From contig JACOMS010000008.1 in NCBI GenBank assembly GCA_014324115.1, positions 1,119 to 49,432 of the forward strand: a DNA stretch of 48,314 nt. The letters run 5' to 3'. Below are positions 8,827-17,231 of the stretch, one piece after another. The notes below the pieces were generated by a model. It was not told where the DNA came from. It did not search any database and saw only the letters and a list, made by a program, of their open reading frames with translations. The position numbers were made by a program, and so were the translations under genes. Position 1 is the stretch's first letter; each line of letters opens with the position of its first letter. This stretch comes from Hyphomonadaceae bacterium (GTDB lineage Bacteria > Pseudomonadota > Alphaproteobacteria > Caulobacterales > Maricaulaceae).

Positions 8827-11364
8827 AACCCATCCTCACCAGAGCGGGAAATTGAAGAAGATATCATTGAGGTGACAGGCATTCGAGCCAGTTTGGCTTC
8901 CGCACTGGATACGAAACGCAAGGCAGACGCGGTTATTGAGGCAGTGAATGCTGAGGATATCGGCAAGTTTCCGGACAAGAACATTGCTGAATCACTGCAG
9001 AGGGTTACGGGCGTTTCCATTGATCGCACTTTTGGTGAGGGTGAGAGAGTCTCAATCCGCGGTTCCGGGCCGGAACTGAACAGAATCCTGCTGAATGGGC
9101 AAAATATCGGCACCGGTGATTGGCAGATCCTGGGTGGTGGCTCAAGGTCATTCAACTATGCGATCCTCGCATCGGAAATTGTAGAACGTCTTGAAGTTTA
9201 CAAAACACCGCAGGCAAATATCGACGAGGGTGCTATCGGTGGTACTGTCGTTTTACACACCCGCGATCCTTTGGATCTCGACAACATGACCATTACAGGC
9301 AATCTTCAGATAGGCTATAGTGATCTGGCCGATGAAGTCGACCCGCAGCTTTCAGGTTTGTTCAGCTGGAAAAACAGGCACGAAACATTCGGTTTTCTGG
9401 TGTCCGGTGTCTGGCAGGATCGATCCATCCGTCGCGACGGTATTGAGGTCCTCGGCTACAGATCGTTTCCACCAACAACGGGTGACGATATATTGCCGTT
9501 TGCGATTGGGTCTGCACTCTTTCAGCAGGAGCGTCAGCGTCGTGGCTTTAATGCAGTGATTCAGTATCAGCCAAACGACAACATTGATATGAGGCTGCAT
9601 GGCCTTTACTCCAGAGTGGATGCCGATAACCGGAGCCACAACTATCTGGCCGTCCCTAGATGGAAACAAATTGATCGTCATCAGGAAGGCCATCCCATGG
9701 CAGGCTCCCTGATCGACCCCCCCACCGATGTGACCCGTGATGACGGGATCGTCACCCGGGCCACTTTCACGCAGCCGACCCGTTACATCGCTTTCGATGG
9801 TATTACGCGTGAGTCGGAAATGGAGACAAAGTTGATCGACCTGGATGTCGACTATGAGGGCGAAAGCTCAGACCTGCATTTCCAGATCGGCTACACGGAA
9901 GGATCAGGCGGTACAAGCCGGGACCTGTTCATTGAGTATATCGGGAACACTGGCGGTAGGTTTGATATTTCAGGTGCTGCGCCGACGGTGTCTTTTGATA
10001 CTGTTGACCCGACAGACCCGGCTGATCTCACTTCCATTGGCGGATTCCATGTCAATAGCCGGACCACAACTGATGAAGAGTTTTACACCCAGCTCGATTA
10101 TACGAAGCGCCTGGATCTTGGGGCACTCAATTCGATTCAGTTTGGTCTGAAGTACCGCGATCAGGAAAAAGCCCAGCAGGCGAGGGGTACCAGCCGTGCA
10201 AGTGTAGATGACATTTTCAAAAACCCGAATGGAATTTACAGTTTCGCTAATCGGGTGGGCGGCAATACACCGGGTGACTTCCTTGACGGCATTTCCATTA
10301 GTGGTAGCCTTGACGCTTATCCGCTGATTGATCTCGATTCCTTTGAAAACGAAGTTGGGAACATGATGCCAACGGATTTCCTTGATCCGCGTAATTCCTG
10401 GACCATTCAGGAAAAAATTCTGGCCGGTTATGGAATGGCAAATTTCGAAACCGGCAATCTGCGCGGGAATCTGGGTGTTAGGGTTGTCTACACGGATAGC
10501 TCTGCTGAATCCTATTTCTTTACCGGAAGCTGGTTTGACCCGGAGGATATCGAATTGATCTCACAAGATAGCACCCGAACGGACGTCCTGCCCAGTTCCA
10601 ACATCACGTTTGATTTAAGTAACGATATGATATTGCGCTTTGCTGCCGCACGCGCAATGGCTAGGGCGGAGTTCTCGCGACTTGCTCCTTCCCTGACGGT
10701 AAATAATGCCACCCTTACCGGTACCGGAGGCAATCCGGATCTCGAACCTCAATTCTCCATTCAGTTTGATTTCAGCTGGGAATGGTATTTTAATGAGGGC
10801 GCATTGTTTTCGGCAGGGGTTTTCTACAAGGACATTGAGGGCTATCTTGACTTTGTGACGACAACCGAGGAGATTTCGAGCGAGGCATGCGCGACCGATG
10901 TTTGCAGATACGAGGTGACACGACCGATCAATGCCGGCAGCGGCACCAACAAGGGCATTGAAACAAACTTCCAGCAAAACTTCGATAACGGGTTGGGTTT
11001 TGTCGTCAACTATACCTTCTCGGATGCAAACGCACCGGAAGATGCGCCGATTCCGTTTAATTCCAAGCACAGCTTCAATCTTATCGGTTTTTATGAAAAC
11101 GATACTTTTTCAGCTCGTGTCGGCTACAACTGGCGGAGTAAATACTTCGAAAATATAAACCGCGGTGCCGAACTCCAGACAGACGATATTGGTCAACTGG
11201 ATGCAAGCTTTGCATATAACATTGGGGACAATATACAGCTTACTTTGGAAGCGCAGAACCTCACCGACGAGTTGCTTTACAAGTTCGGTCGCGCAGAACG
11301 CTTCCCGCGTGCATACTATAAAAATGGGCGTCGGGTGTTTGCGGGTGTTCGTGTTAATTTCTAG
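8743..11364 (+). CDS. TonB-dependent receptor 2
   Basis: An 873-residue TonB receptor of the Xanthomonas/Caulobacter type (TIGR01782-like). The signal peptide ends in PAHAQ. Then come EEDIIEVTGIRASL (TonB-box area) and the plug with EDIGKFPDKNIAESLQRVTG and SIRGSGPELNRILLNGQ. The barrel ends in FAGVRVNF with the usual C-terminal Phe. Members of this family often take up plant, algal or animal carbohydrates; the ligand here is unknown. The final codon and stop read TTC TAG, creating CTAG at 11361-11364, where an IS5-type element has inserted without disturbing the protein. Confidence 0.92.
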   Translation: MPGPKLSLIRTASILPVLALGLAPAHAQNPSSPEREIEEDIIEVTGIRASLASALDTKRKADAVIEAVNAEDIGKFPDKNIAESLQRVTGVSIDRTFGEGERVSIRGSGPELNRILLNGQNIGTGDWQILGGGSRSFNYAILASEIVERLEVYKTPQANIDEGAIGGTVVLHTRDPLDLDNMTITGNLQIGYSDLADEVDPQLSGLFSWKNRHETFGFLVSGVWQDRSIRRDGIEVLGYRSFPPTTGDDILPFAIGSALFQQERQRRGFNAVIQYQPNDNIDMRLHGLYSRVDADNRSHNYLAVPRWKQIDRHQEGHPMAGSLIDPPTDVTRDDGIVTRATFTQPTRYIAFDGITRESEMETKLIDLDVDYEGESSDLHFQIGYTEGSGGTSRDLFIEYIGNTGGRFDISGAAPTVSFDTVDPTDPADLTSIGGFHVNSRTTTDEEFYTQLDYTKRLDLGALNSIQFGLKYRDQEKAQQARGTSRASVDDIFKNPNGIYSFANRVGGNTPGDFLDGISISGSLDAYPLIDLDSFENEVGNMMPTDFLDPRNSWTIQEKILAGYGMANFETGNLRGNLGVRVVYTDSSAESYFFTGSWFDPEDIELISQDSTRTDVLPSSNITFDLSNDMILRFAAARAMARAEFSRLAPSLTVNNATLTGTGGNPDLEPQFSIQFDFSWEWYFNEGALFSAGVFYKDIEGYLDFVTTTEEISSEACATDVCRYEVTRPINAGSGTNKGIETNFQQNFDNGLGFVVNYTFSDANAPEDAPIPFNSKHSFNLIGFYENDTFSARVGYNWRSKYFENINRGAELQTDDIGQLDASFAYNIGDNIQLTLEAQNLTDELLYKFGRAERFPRAYYKNGRRVFAGVRVNF

Positions 11365-11376
11365 GGTCAGGACTCA

Positions 11377-11558
11377 TTAAATCCAGTATATGACGATGGC
11401 CGCGATGAGGACAGCAGCGAAGAAGGTGTGCGCGCATCTGTCATAACGGATCGCAATTCTGCGCCAATCCTTGAGCCTCGCAAACACATGGATCGCAATT
11501 CTGCGCCAATCCTTGAGCCTCGCAAACACATTTTCGACCTTATGTCGTTGTTTACAGG
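11377..11558 (-). pseudogene. IS5-family (IS427-type) transposase C-terminal fragment
   Basis: The minus strand encodes RHKVENVFARLKDWRRIAI and RYDRCAHTFFAAVLIAA, typical of the C-terminus of IS427-group transposases. The segment VFARLKDWRRIAIH is duplicated by a 42-base tandem repeat (11448-11489 and 11490-11531). The 5' part is missing: at 11559 it joins the end of a type A element. Not functional. Confidence 0.8.
11448..11531. repeat. 42-base tandem duplication inside a transposase relic
   Basis: Two head-to-tail copies of 42 bases, identical as far as I compared them, in frame with the transposase and adding 14 residues. It looks like replication slippage in a gene no longer under selection. 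Confidence 0.85.
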
Positions 11559-11998
11559 TGGACACCTCCATTAACGGCTGATTTTGAGTTAGTCTTGAGT
11601 GATTTCAGTCAGGCATTTGGTTGCGCGCCCTGTATGACGCCCCTTTAGAGGCATTCTAGTGGCATCTTGGGCTGATGATCCGGATTTCAGGCGCACCTCG
11701 CCCGCTGTGTTTCGTGGTAAATCATGTGTCGTATATTACAGGCCACGTTGGCCACGGCGATGTTGATCGTGGCGCGGGTCAGACCAATGGTCCTGACCTT
11801 CTTCACCCATGCGGTATTTCTGATCAGCGAAGGAATGTTCGACAAGAGCCCTGATTTTTGATCTTGTGCTATTGGCGCACTTGGTATGCGTCGGCATGAG
11901 CCGCCCCTTGGTTTTTTGCAGTGAATATGGCTGACAGGCTCGCGGCCAGACAGCCAGGCTTCATTCCTGTTTGATCTGCAGGCGGTATCGGTCCTGAC
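11559..11998 (-). mobile_element. IS5-family type A element fragment, inserted in type B
   Basis: The minus-strand copy ends at 11559 with TGGACACCTCC. Going right there is about 128 bases of the same non-coding tail as at 514-651. Then comes a transposase C-terminus (stop at 11687) with RTIGLTRATINIAVANVACN and TACRSNRNEAWLSG in different frames. The 5' half is missing: transposase codons GATACCGCC join directly to the tip of the type B element at about 11990. Confidence 0.75.
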
Positions 11999-12004
11999 CC
12001 TAGG

Positions 12005-12915
12005 TGTTCCATCCCGGATGATTACATAGACCCTCGCCGATCGGCGTTTTTTATGGCAAGATCTGTCATGATAGAAGCGAATGACAGGAGACAAACATGC
12101 TGATCAAAGTTCATAGCCAGGCAACACCGACACCCGCTCAGGAAGCCGTGTCAGGAAGCCGTGGCCTTGCGCAAAACGCTGTTGATATCTCTTGATGACC
12201 TTGTGGCTGTGGTGCAGGAGTTCCTGAACCCAAAGGTCTCGCGCTCCGGCCTGGACCGGTGCCTGCGAACGGCTTCGGAGTGGGCAATCTGCGGGAACCC
12301 AAAGAAAACCCACCTAAGCCCAGGCACAGCGGCTTCAAGGCCTGCCAACCCGGATACCTCCATATGGACGTGAAATATCTGCCCCAAATGGCAGATCAAG
12401 ACCGGCGTCGCTACCTCTTTGTGGCAATAGACCGGGCCACCCGCCGGGTCTTTATCCGCGTCTTCAATGCAAAGACCGCAGTCAATGCCCGCCGCTTCCC
12501 GCGCGACCTGGAACGGGCTTGCCCCATCCGTATCCGCACTATCCTCACAGACAACGGCAAAGCGTTCACAAATCGCCTGTTCGGCCTGCGCAAGCGGGCA
12601 CCCACCGGTGAGCATCAATTCGATCAGCTCTGTGCAGCCCTTGACATTGAGTACCACCTCACACCCCCAAAGTCCCCCAGACAAATGGCGGGGTCAAGCG
12701 CTTCAACGGTCGTATCGGGGATGTGCTCCAAGGCCATCACTTCCGGTCCGGTGAGGAAATGGAGGCAACACTTGAACGCTATGTCCGGTTATACAGCCAG
12801 CAGCTTCCCCAAGCAGCTCCGGGAAACAAAACCCCTTTGCAGGCCGTGAAAAAACGGTACAGAATAAACCCACAACTATTCATAAAAAAGCCATACTACC
12901 TCACGGGATGTGACA
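12005..12915 (+). mobile_element. IS481-family element with CCTAGG target duplication
   Basis: A 911-base element. The left end TGTTCCATCCCG and right end TGTCACATCCCG (read inward) are imperfect inverted repeats starting with TGT, as in the IS481 family. Both flanks carry CCTAGG (11999-12004 and 12916-12921), a 6-base target duplication. Inside is a disrupted transposase. The right flank contains the stop codon of fba and of the transposase itself. Confidence 0.82.
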
Positions 12916-12920
12916 CCTAG
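12096..12920 (+). pseudogene. IS481-family transposase, internally deleted and frameshifted
   Basis: It starts MLIKVHSQATPTPA at 12096. The helix-turn-helix region expected next is gone, apparently lost between two similar ACACCGACACCCGC stretches, and a 13-base tandem duplication follows (12138-12163). The catalytic core is readable in pieces: YLHMDVKYLPQMADQ, FVAIDRATRRVFIRV and IRTILTDNGKAFTNRLFGL, then in another frame FRSGEEMEATLERYVRLYS and KPYYLTGCDT. The stop TAG (12918-12920) lies in the target duplication, outside the element proper. Not expected to be active. Confidence 0.85.
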
Positions 12921-13804
12921 GTCATTGATGCCTGATAGATCATATCAATGGTTTTTGTCATGGTGCTGTCAAAGTCCTCGTCAGATTGTCCCGTTGACAA
13001 ACCTTCGGTCAAGGCGCGTGAGAAACTGGCAATCATGCCTGTATTCATTGACAGCCGGGCATTGGCTTCATCGCATGAATAGCCGCCGGACAAGGCCGCA
13101 ACACGCATGACATTGGGATGCTCAATCAGCGGTTTATAATGGTTGGCCACTTCAGGCAGTGTCAGTTTCAGCATGACCTGTGTATCATCTTCGAGGGAGT
13201 CCAGACGTCTGGCAATGTTGTCGCGTAACATATCCTCGGCTTCGGCTTTACCCTCAATGTGGATGTTCACTTCCGGCTCAATGATCGGCATCAACCCGTG
13301 TTCCAGAATTTGCAACCCCTTTTCAAATTGCTGATCAACGATGGCGGCAATACCGACCGGATTGGCGGCCAGAATGTTGGAACGCATTTTGGTCCCGAAA
13401 ATGGCTTTTTTGACACCGCGTTCGCAAAGCGCGTCAAGATTGGACATCGGCTTCATCAGTTGAACCCCGCGGTCTTCAGCGGCCAGGCCCTCATCCACCT
13501 TCAGGAACGGTACGATACCACATGTATTCCAGAGATATTGCGCTGTCGGTGTGCCGTCGATGTCATTTTCCATTGTATGTTCAAAAAGAATTGCGCCAAT
13601 GACCCTGGCTCCGTTGAAGGCCGGAGATTTAATAATCCGTGTGCGCATCCGGTGAATAAGCCCGAACATTTCCCCATCGTCGTTGTAGGCGCTCTCATCC
13701 ACGCCATAGGCTTTTAGGGCTTTTGGTGTAGATCCCCCCGATTGATCCAAGGCGGCAATGAAGCCGTCTTTTTTAGCTATCTGTCGTTTCATATCCGCAT
13801 TCAT
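12917..13804 (-). CDS. fda: Class I fructose-bisphosphate aldolase
   Basis: A 295-residue class I (Schiff-base) aldolase of the bacterial type, interconverting fructose-1,6-bisphosphate with two triose phosphates in the cytosol. Landmarks are FIAALDQSGGSTPKALKAYG, IIEPEVNIHI and VMLKLTLPE. The start ATG at 13804 overlaps the pgk stop as ATGA, so the two are translationally coupled. A longer frame to 13876 would run into pgk. Third gene of gap-pgk-fda. The stop TAG (12919-12917) is part of CCTAGG, the junction with the IS481-family element. Confidence 0.93.
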   Translation of the reverse strand: MNADMKRQIAKKDGFIAALDQSGGSTPKALKAYGVDESAYNDDGEMFGLIHRMRTRIIKSPAFNGARVIGAILFEHTMENDIDGTPTAQYLWNTCGIVPFLKVDEGLAAEDRGVQLMKPMSNLDALCERGVKKAIFGTKMRSNILAANPVGIAAIVDQQFEKGLQILEHGLMPIIEPEVNIHIEGKAEAEDMLRDNIARRLDSLEDDTQVMLKLTLPEVANHYKPLIEHPNVMRVAALSGGYSCDEANARLSMNTGMIASFSRALTEGLSTGQSDEDFDSTMTKTIDMIYQASMT

Positions 13805-15018
13805 CGTGATATCCTTCCGGGCATACCGCGGGTTTTTAATACAGCAACTCCCGGCAGATCCTTGCCCTCCATCCATTCCAGAAAAGCACCGCCTGCCGTG
13901 GACACAAAGGTGAAATCCCCTTCGACGCCTGCCTGCTTTAGCGCAGCCACAGTGTCTCCGCCACCTGCAACTGCAACAAAATCGCCGGATTTGACCTGTT
14001 TCGCCGTATATTTCATCAATTTCATGGTCGCGGTGTCAAAAGGTGGGAATTCAAACGCTCCCAAGGGACCGTTCCAGATCAACGTGCTGGCCGTATTTAC
14101 AGCACTGATAAAGGCGCCTAAAGATTCCGGTCCTGCGTCCAGAATCATCTCATCTGCACAGACTTGATCAACTTCAACCACGCGGCTTGGTGAGTGGGCT
14201 GTAAATGCTTTGGCCACGACAACATCTGTCGGCAGCATGACTTGGCATGCGTTCTCTTCCGCGGCCTGCAATACACCCTCCGCAAGCTCTTCCATGCCGT
14301 CTTCAAAGGTGGATGTACCGATCGGATAGCCGTTGGCGGCAATAAAGGCATTGGCCATACCTCCACCTATAATCAGAATATCGAGCTTCTGAACCAGATT
14401 ATTCAAAACGTCGGTTTTGGTGGTTATCTTGGCTCCGCCGACAACACCAACAACCGGGCGCTTGGGATTTGACAGGGCTGTTGCCAGGTGATCAAGCTCA
14501 TGCTCCATGGCGCGTCCCGCATAGGCCGGAAGGTAGTTGGCAATACCAACGGTACTGGCATGGGCGCGGTGAGAGACAGAAAAGCCGTCATTGACGAAAA
14601 CATCGCCATTGGCCGCCAGAGTCTTGGCAAAGTCGGGATCGTTTTTCGACTCGCCCGGATGAAAGCGGGTATTCTCCAGAAGCAGCACACCGCCCTTTGG
14701 TAGGGCGTCTATGGCAGTCTTGGCGGCAGGGCCGATACAGTCCGCCGCGAAGGCAACATCACACCCCAGACGTTCTTCAAGCGCAGGAATGATCCGCAAA
14801 AGACTCAATACGGGATCCATCTCGCCTTTCGGTCGACCGAAATGAGCGAGCAGAACGGTCTTGGCCCCGGCTTCGCGCAGTTCATCAGTTGTGGGTTTGA
14901 TGGCCCGGATACGGTTTCCGTCTGTGACCTTACCGTCATGAAAAGGTACATTGATATCGACCCGCACCAAGGCGGTCCTGCCATCCAGATCGGCATCTTC
15001 AAGGCGACGAAAATCCAT
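13801..15018 (-). CDS. pgk: Phosphoglycerate kinase
   Basis: It transfers phosphate between 1,3-bisphosphoglycerate and ADP in glycolysis and gluconeogenesis. The 405-residue product has the N-terminal substrate-binding signature VRVDINVPFHDGKV with HFGRPKGE. VVGGAKITTK and VAVAGGGDTVAALKQ mark the nucleotide-binding half. I prefer the ATG at 15018 (MDFRRL); a TTG at 15033 is also in frame. It lies 31 bases after gap and overlaps fda by four bases. Confidence 0.95.
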   Translation of the reverse strand: MDFRRLEDADLDGRTALVRVDINVPFHDGKVTDGNRIRAIKPTTDELREAGAKTVLLAHFGRPKGEMDPVLSLLRIIPALEERLGCDVAFAADCIGPAAKTAIDALPKGGVLLLENTRFHPGESKNDPDFAKTLAANGDVFVNDGFSVSHRAHASTVGIANYLPAYAGRAMEHELDHLATALSNPKRPVVGVVGGAKITTKTDVLNNLVQKLDILIIGGGMANAFIAANGYPIGTSTFEDGMEELAEGVLQAAEENACQVMLPTDVVVAKAFTAHSPSRVVEVDQVCADEMILDAGPESLGAFISAVNTASTLIWNGPLGAFEFPPFDTATMKLMKYTAKQVKSGDFVAVAGGGDTVAALKQAGVEGDFTFVSTAGGAFLEWMEGKDLPGVAVLKTRGMPGRISR

Positions 15019-15049
15019 GAAGTGTTCCGGCAAACCCTGTTGGGAGAAT

Positions 15050-16060
15050 TTACTGCCTCAAACCCATCTCGCGAGCGACATCGATCATGCGGTTGGCAAA
15101 GCCCCATTCATTATCGTACCAAGCGATGACACGAGCGAGTTCGTCCTCAATCACATCCGTAAGAGGCGCGGCGAGAATCGAAGAATGCGGATCGTGATTG
15201 AAATCACTGGAAACCAAGTCAGAGCCTGTATAACCCAAAATTCCTCTCATGGGACCTTCTGATGCAATTTTAACAGCCGAATTAATCATCGCAGCATCTG
15301 TGGGATTTGAGGGCTGGAAGACCAGATCGACCATGGATACGTTGGCTGTAGGTACCCGTACAGCAGAGCCGGACAACTTCCCGACCAATTCCGGTAATAC
15401 AAGCCCTACGGCTGTTGCAGCCCCTGTCGTGGCAGGAATCATGTTCAGCCCGGCGGCACGGGCCCGGTACATATTTTTCTTGTGCGAATTATCCAGAATG
15501 TTCTGATCCTGTGTATAGGCATGGACGGTCGTCATGAAACCACGTTCAATTCCGACAGTATCAAGCAGGACCTTTACCAGCGGGGCCAGGCAATTTGTTG
15601 TGCAGGATGCGCAGGATACGACCTTGTCTTCTGCTGTCAGGTTCGTATGATTGACGCCGTAAACTATGGTTTTGTCGACATTTTTGCCGGGGGCGGAAAT
15701 CAGGACCGATTTGGCACCCGCATCCATATGCATGTGCGCGCCTGTTCGGTCTTTGAAGACACCGGTACATTCCATTACAACATCAACCCCGACCGCGGCC
15801 CAGTTAACTCCGGATGGGTCGCGCTCGTGGGTCATGCGTATATTGCGGCGGCCGAAGTTCATGACACCGTCACCTTCAGTCACCTTTGCGCCAAAGCGTC
15901 CGTGGATAGAATCATAACGCAAGAGATGCGCAGACATGTCAACGGCACCGGGTGTGTTGATTGCGACTAACTCGACATCCTCAATATCATATTCATAAAT
16001 GGCCCGCGCCACGAGTCGACCAATGCGTCCAAAGCCGTTAATGCCGATGCGTATCGTCAT
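15050..16060 (-). CDS. gap: Type I glyceraldehyde-3-phosphate dehydrogenase
   Basis: A 336-residue NAD-dependent GAPDH, first gene of the gap-pgk-fda operon. The Rossmann start is INGFGRIGRLVARAI, the catalytic cysteine is in SCASCTTNCLAPL, and the C-terminus has WYDNEWGFANRM. Length and motifs are complete. The 136 bases between it and the divergent DUF4164-type gene must hold both promoters. Confidence 0.96.
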   Translation of the reverse strand: MTIRIGINGFGRIGRLVARAIYEYDIEDVELVAINTPGAVDMSAHLLRYDSIHGRFGAKVTEGDGVMNFGRRNIRMTHERDPSGVNWAAVGVDVVMECTGVFKDRTGAHMHMDAGAKSVLISAPGKNVDKTIVYGVNHTNLTAEDKVVSCASCTTNCLAPLVKVLLDTVGIERGFMTTVHAYTQDQNILDNSHKKNMYRARAAGLNMIPATTGAATAVGLVLPELVGKLSGSAVRVPTANVSMVDLVFQPSNPTDAAMINSAVKIASEGPMRGILGYTGSDLVSSDFNHDPHSSILAAPLTDVIEDELARVIAWYDNEWGFANRMIDVAREMGLRQ

Positions 16061-16196
16061 GGAAATCCTGTTAACTCGAGTCTGTCACAGTCGCGCCCGC
16101 AGTGCAGGGGACGTTTTGTAAAGTCAATAAGTTGTAGCTTGTTGCCGCGTAAAGTTTGCGCCATTCTATGCTGGAATAAAGCGCTATTGGAAATAA

Positions 16197-16550
16197 ATGA
16201 CGGATAAAAAAGACATAGGCTTGGCTGCAGACCGCCTGAACGAGGCCATAAACAGTCTGGAGCAGAATCTTTCCAATCTCATGGTGCGTTTGCATCATTT
16301 GGAGAACGAAAAGACTAAAGCTGACAATTACCGCCAGGAAGCAGAAAGTTTTAAAACGGATCGGATCAAGCTGGCGCAGAGACTTGATGACAGTGCTGCG
16401 AAAATTGAAACCCTGAAAGCACGGGAGGCAAAATTTTGTGACAAAGAAGCCGAATTCAACAGCTTGGCCCGTGAAACTGCCCAAGAGCTGGAACGTGTTA
16501 TGGGTCAGGTTCGAAATGCCATAAATGCAGTTGCCGAAAGCAAAGAATAA
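16197..16550 (+). CDS. DUF4164-type coiled-coil protein
   Basis: A 117-residue, charged, helical protein with long heptad-like stretches (about residues 10-105) and no membrane segment. It resembles the small DUF4164 proteins encoded just before zapA in alphaproteobacteria. The role is not established; the pairing with zapA suggests a link to cell division. The stop precedes the zapA ATG by one base, so the two are probably co-translated. Confidence 0.7.
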   Translation: MTDKKDIGLAADRLNEAINSLEQNLSNLMVRLHHLENEKTKADNYRQEAESFKTDRIKLAQRLDDSAAKIETLKAREAKFCDKEAEFNSLARETAQELERVMGQVRNAINAVAESKE

Positions 16551-16551
16551 T

Positions 16552-16917
16552 ATGGCGAAGGTCGATCTGACGATAAACGGACGCAAATATGCGCTCAGCT
16601 GTGACGATGGTGAGGAGGCCCGGCTCGAGCGGCTGGGTAAGCGGCTGGATGAGCGAGTCACCATGCTTGCCAATCAGTTCGGACAGATCGGTGATGTGCG
16701 TCTTCTGGTGATGGTGGGCATTACGCTTATGGATGAATTCCATGATGCCGAATATATGGCGTCCAAAAAAGCCGAACGCCTTACTGCCGATGTCCGCAAA
16801 GTCGGTGAGGATGCCATAGACGAAGCTCGCACAGGTCAGGCCATGGCCGCAAGCCGTCTCCTTGAAGCCGCCCACCGGATTGAGACTCTGTCCGGAAAAT
16901 TGTCGGGTTCAAGGTAG
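16552..16917 (+). CDS. zapA: Cell division protein ZapA
   Basis: ZapA binds FtsZ filaments and bundles them at the division ring. The 121-residue product has the N-terminal ZapA domain (VDLTINGRKYALSCDDGEEARLERLGKRL in part, residues 4-32) and a helical C-terminus (DVRLLVMVGITLMDE, then a coiled coil). The ATG at 16552 gives the usual MAKVDL start. It follows the DUF4164-type gene directly. Confidence 0.88.
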   Translation: MAKVDLTINGRKYALSCDDGEEARLERLGKRLDERVTMLANQFGQIGDVRLLVMVGITLMDEFHDAEYMASKKAERLTADVRKVGEDAIDEARTGQAMAASRLLEAAHRIETLSGKLSGSR

Positions 16918-16929
16918 GACCGGATTAAG

Positions 16930-17205
16930 TTCCTTCTTGTAATCTCGGGAAATGTCGCCCATATGTCACGTTCGGCGGTGGCTGCGGGTTGCGTAACAGG
17001 CACTTATCCCGGGGACCATGGATCATCCTTGGGAGCTGGCTCTATCCGGATCGTGGTCCGGTTAATTCCGGTGCCCACCTGTAGCAACAGGTTCACGGGG
17101 ATTTGCAAGCCTCCACGGACCATGTGGTCATCGTCACAGGCGTGTGTTGGGCTCGCCGTAACCCTTGGTCCTGCCCGACCATCAGCTGACATTTGCGGTT
17201 TTTTA
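16930..17205 (+). ncRNA. ssrS: Structured intergenic region, candidate 6S RNA
   Basis: About 300 bases between zapA and pyrC have no plausible gene but several self-complementary stretches. GGACCATGGATC near 17014 can pair with GATCGTGGTCC near 17050, CCTGTAGCAACAGG is a tetraloop hairpin near 17079, and GACCATGTGGTC lies near 17117. A T-run follows at about 17199-17204. In many alphaproteobacteria 6S RNA lies directly downstream of zapA, which is the main reason for the call. I could not confirm the conserved 6S bubble. The ends are approximate, and it could instead be a pyrC leader. Confidence 0.45.
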
Positions 17206-17231
17206 CGCCGTGATTGTCTTGGGCCCGTGTC

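Larger units (their letters stand above)
11361..12003. mobile_element. Decayed IS5-family 'type B' element flanked by CTAG
   Basis: CTAG at 11361-11364 and again at 12000-12003 brackets a segment whose ends are inverted repeats: GGTCAGGAC reading in from 11365, and the same bases on the other strand from 11999. Next to the left CTAG lies the 3' end of an IS427-group transposase on the minus strand (11377 to about 11558). The interior has been replaced by a type A fragment (11559 to about 11990). CTAG is read as the target duplication. Confidence 0.7.

Noticed and set aside
11448-11531. Tandem repeat considered as a CRISPR-like array
   Set aside because: Two abutting 42-base copies without spacers, in frame within a transposase relic.
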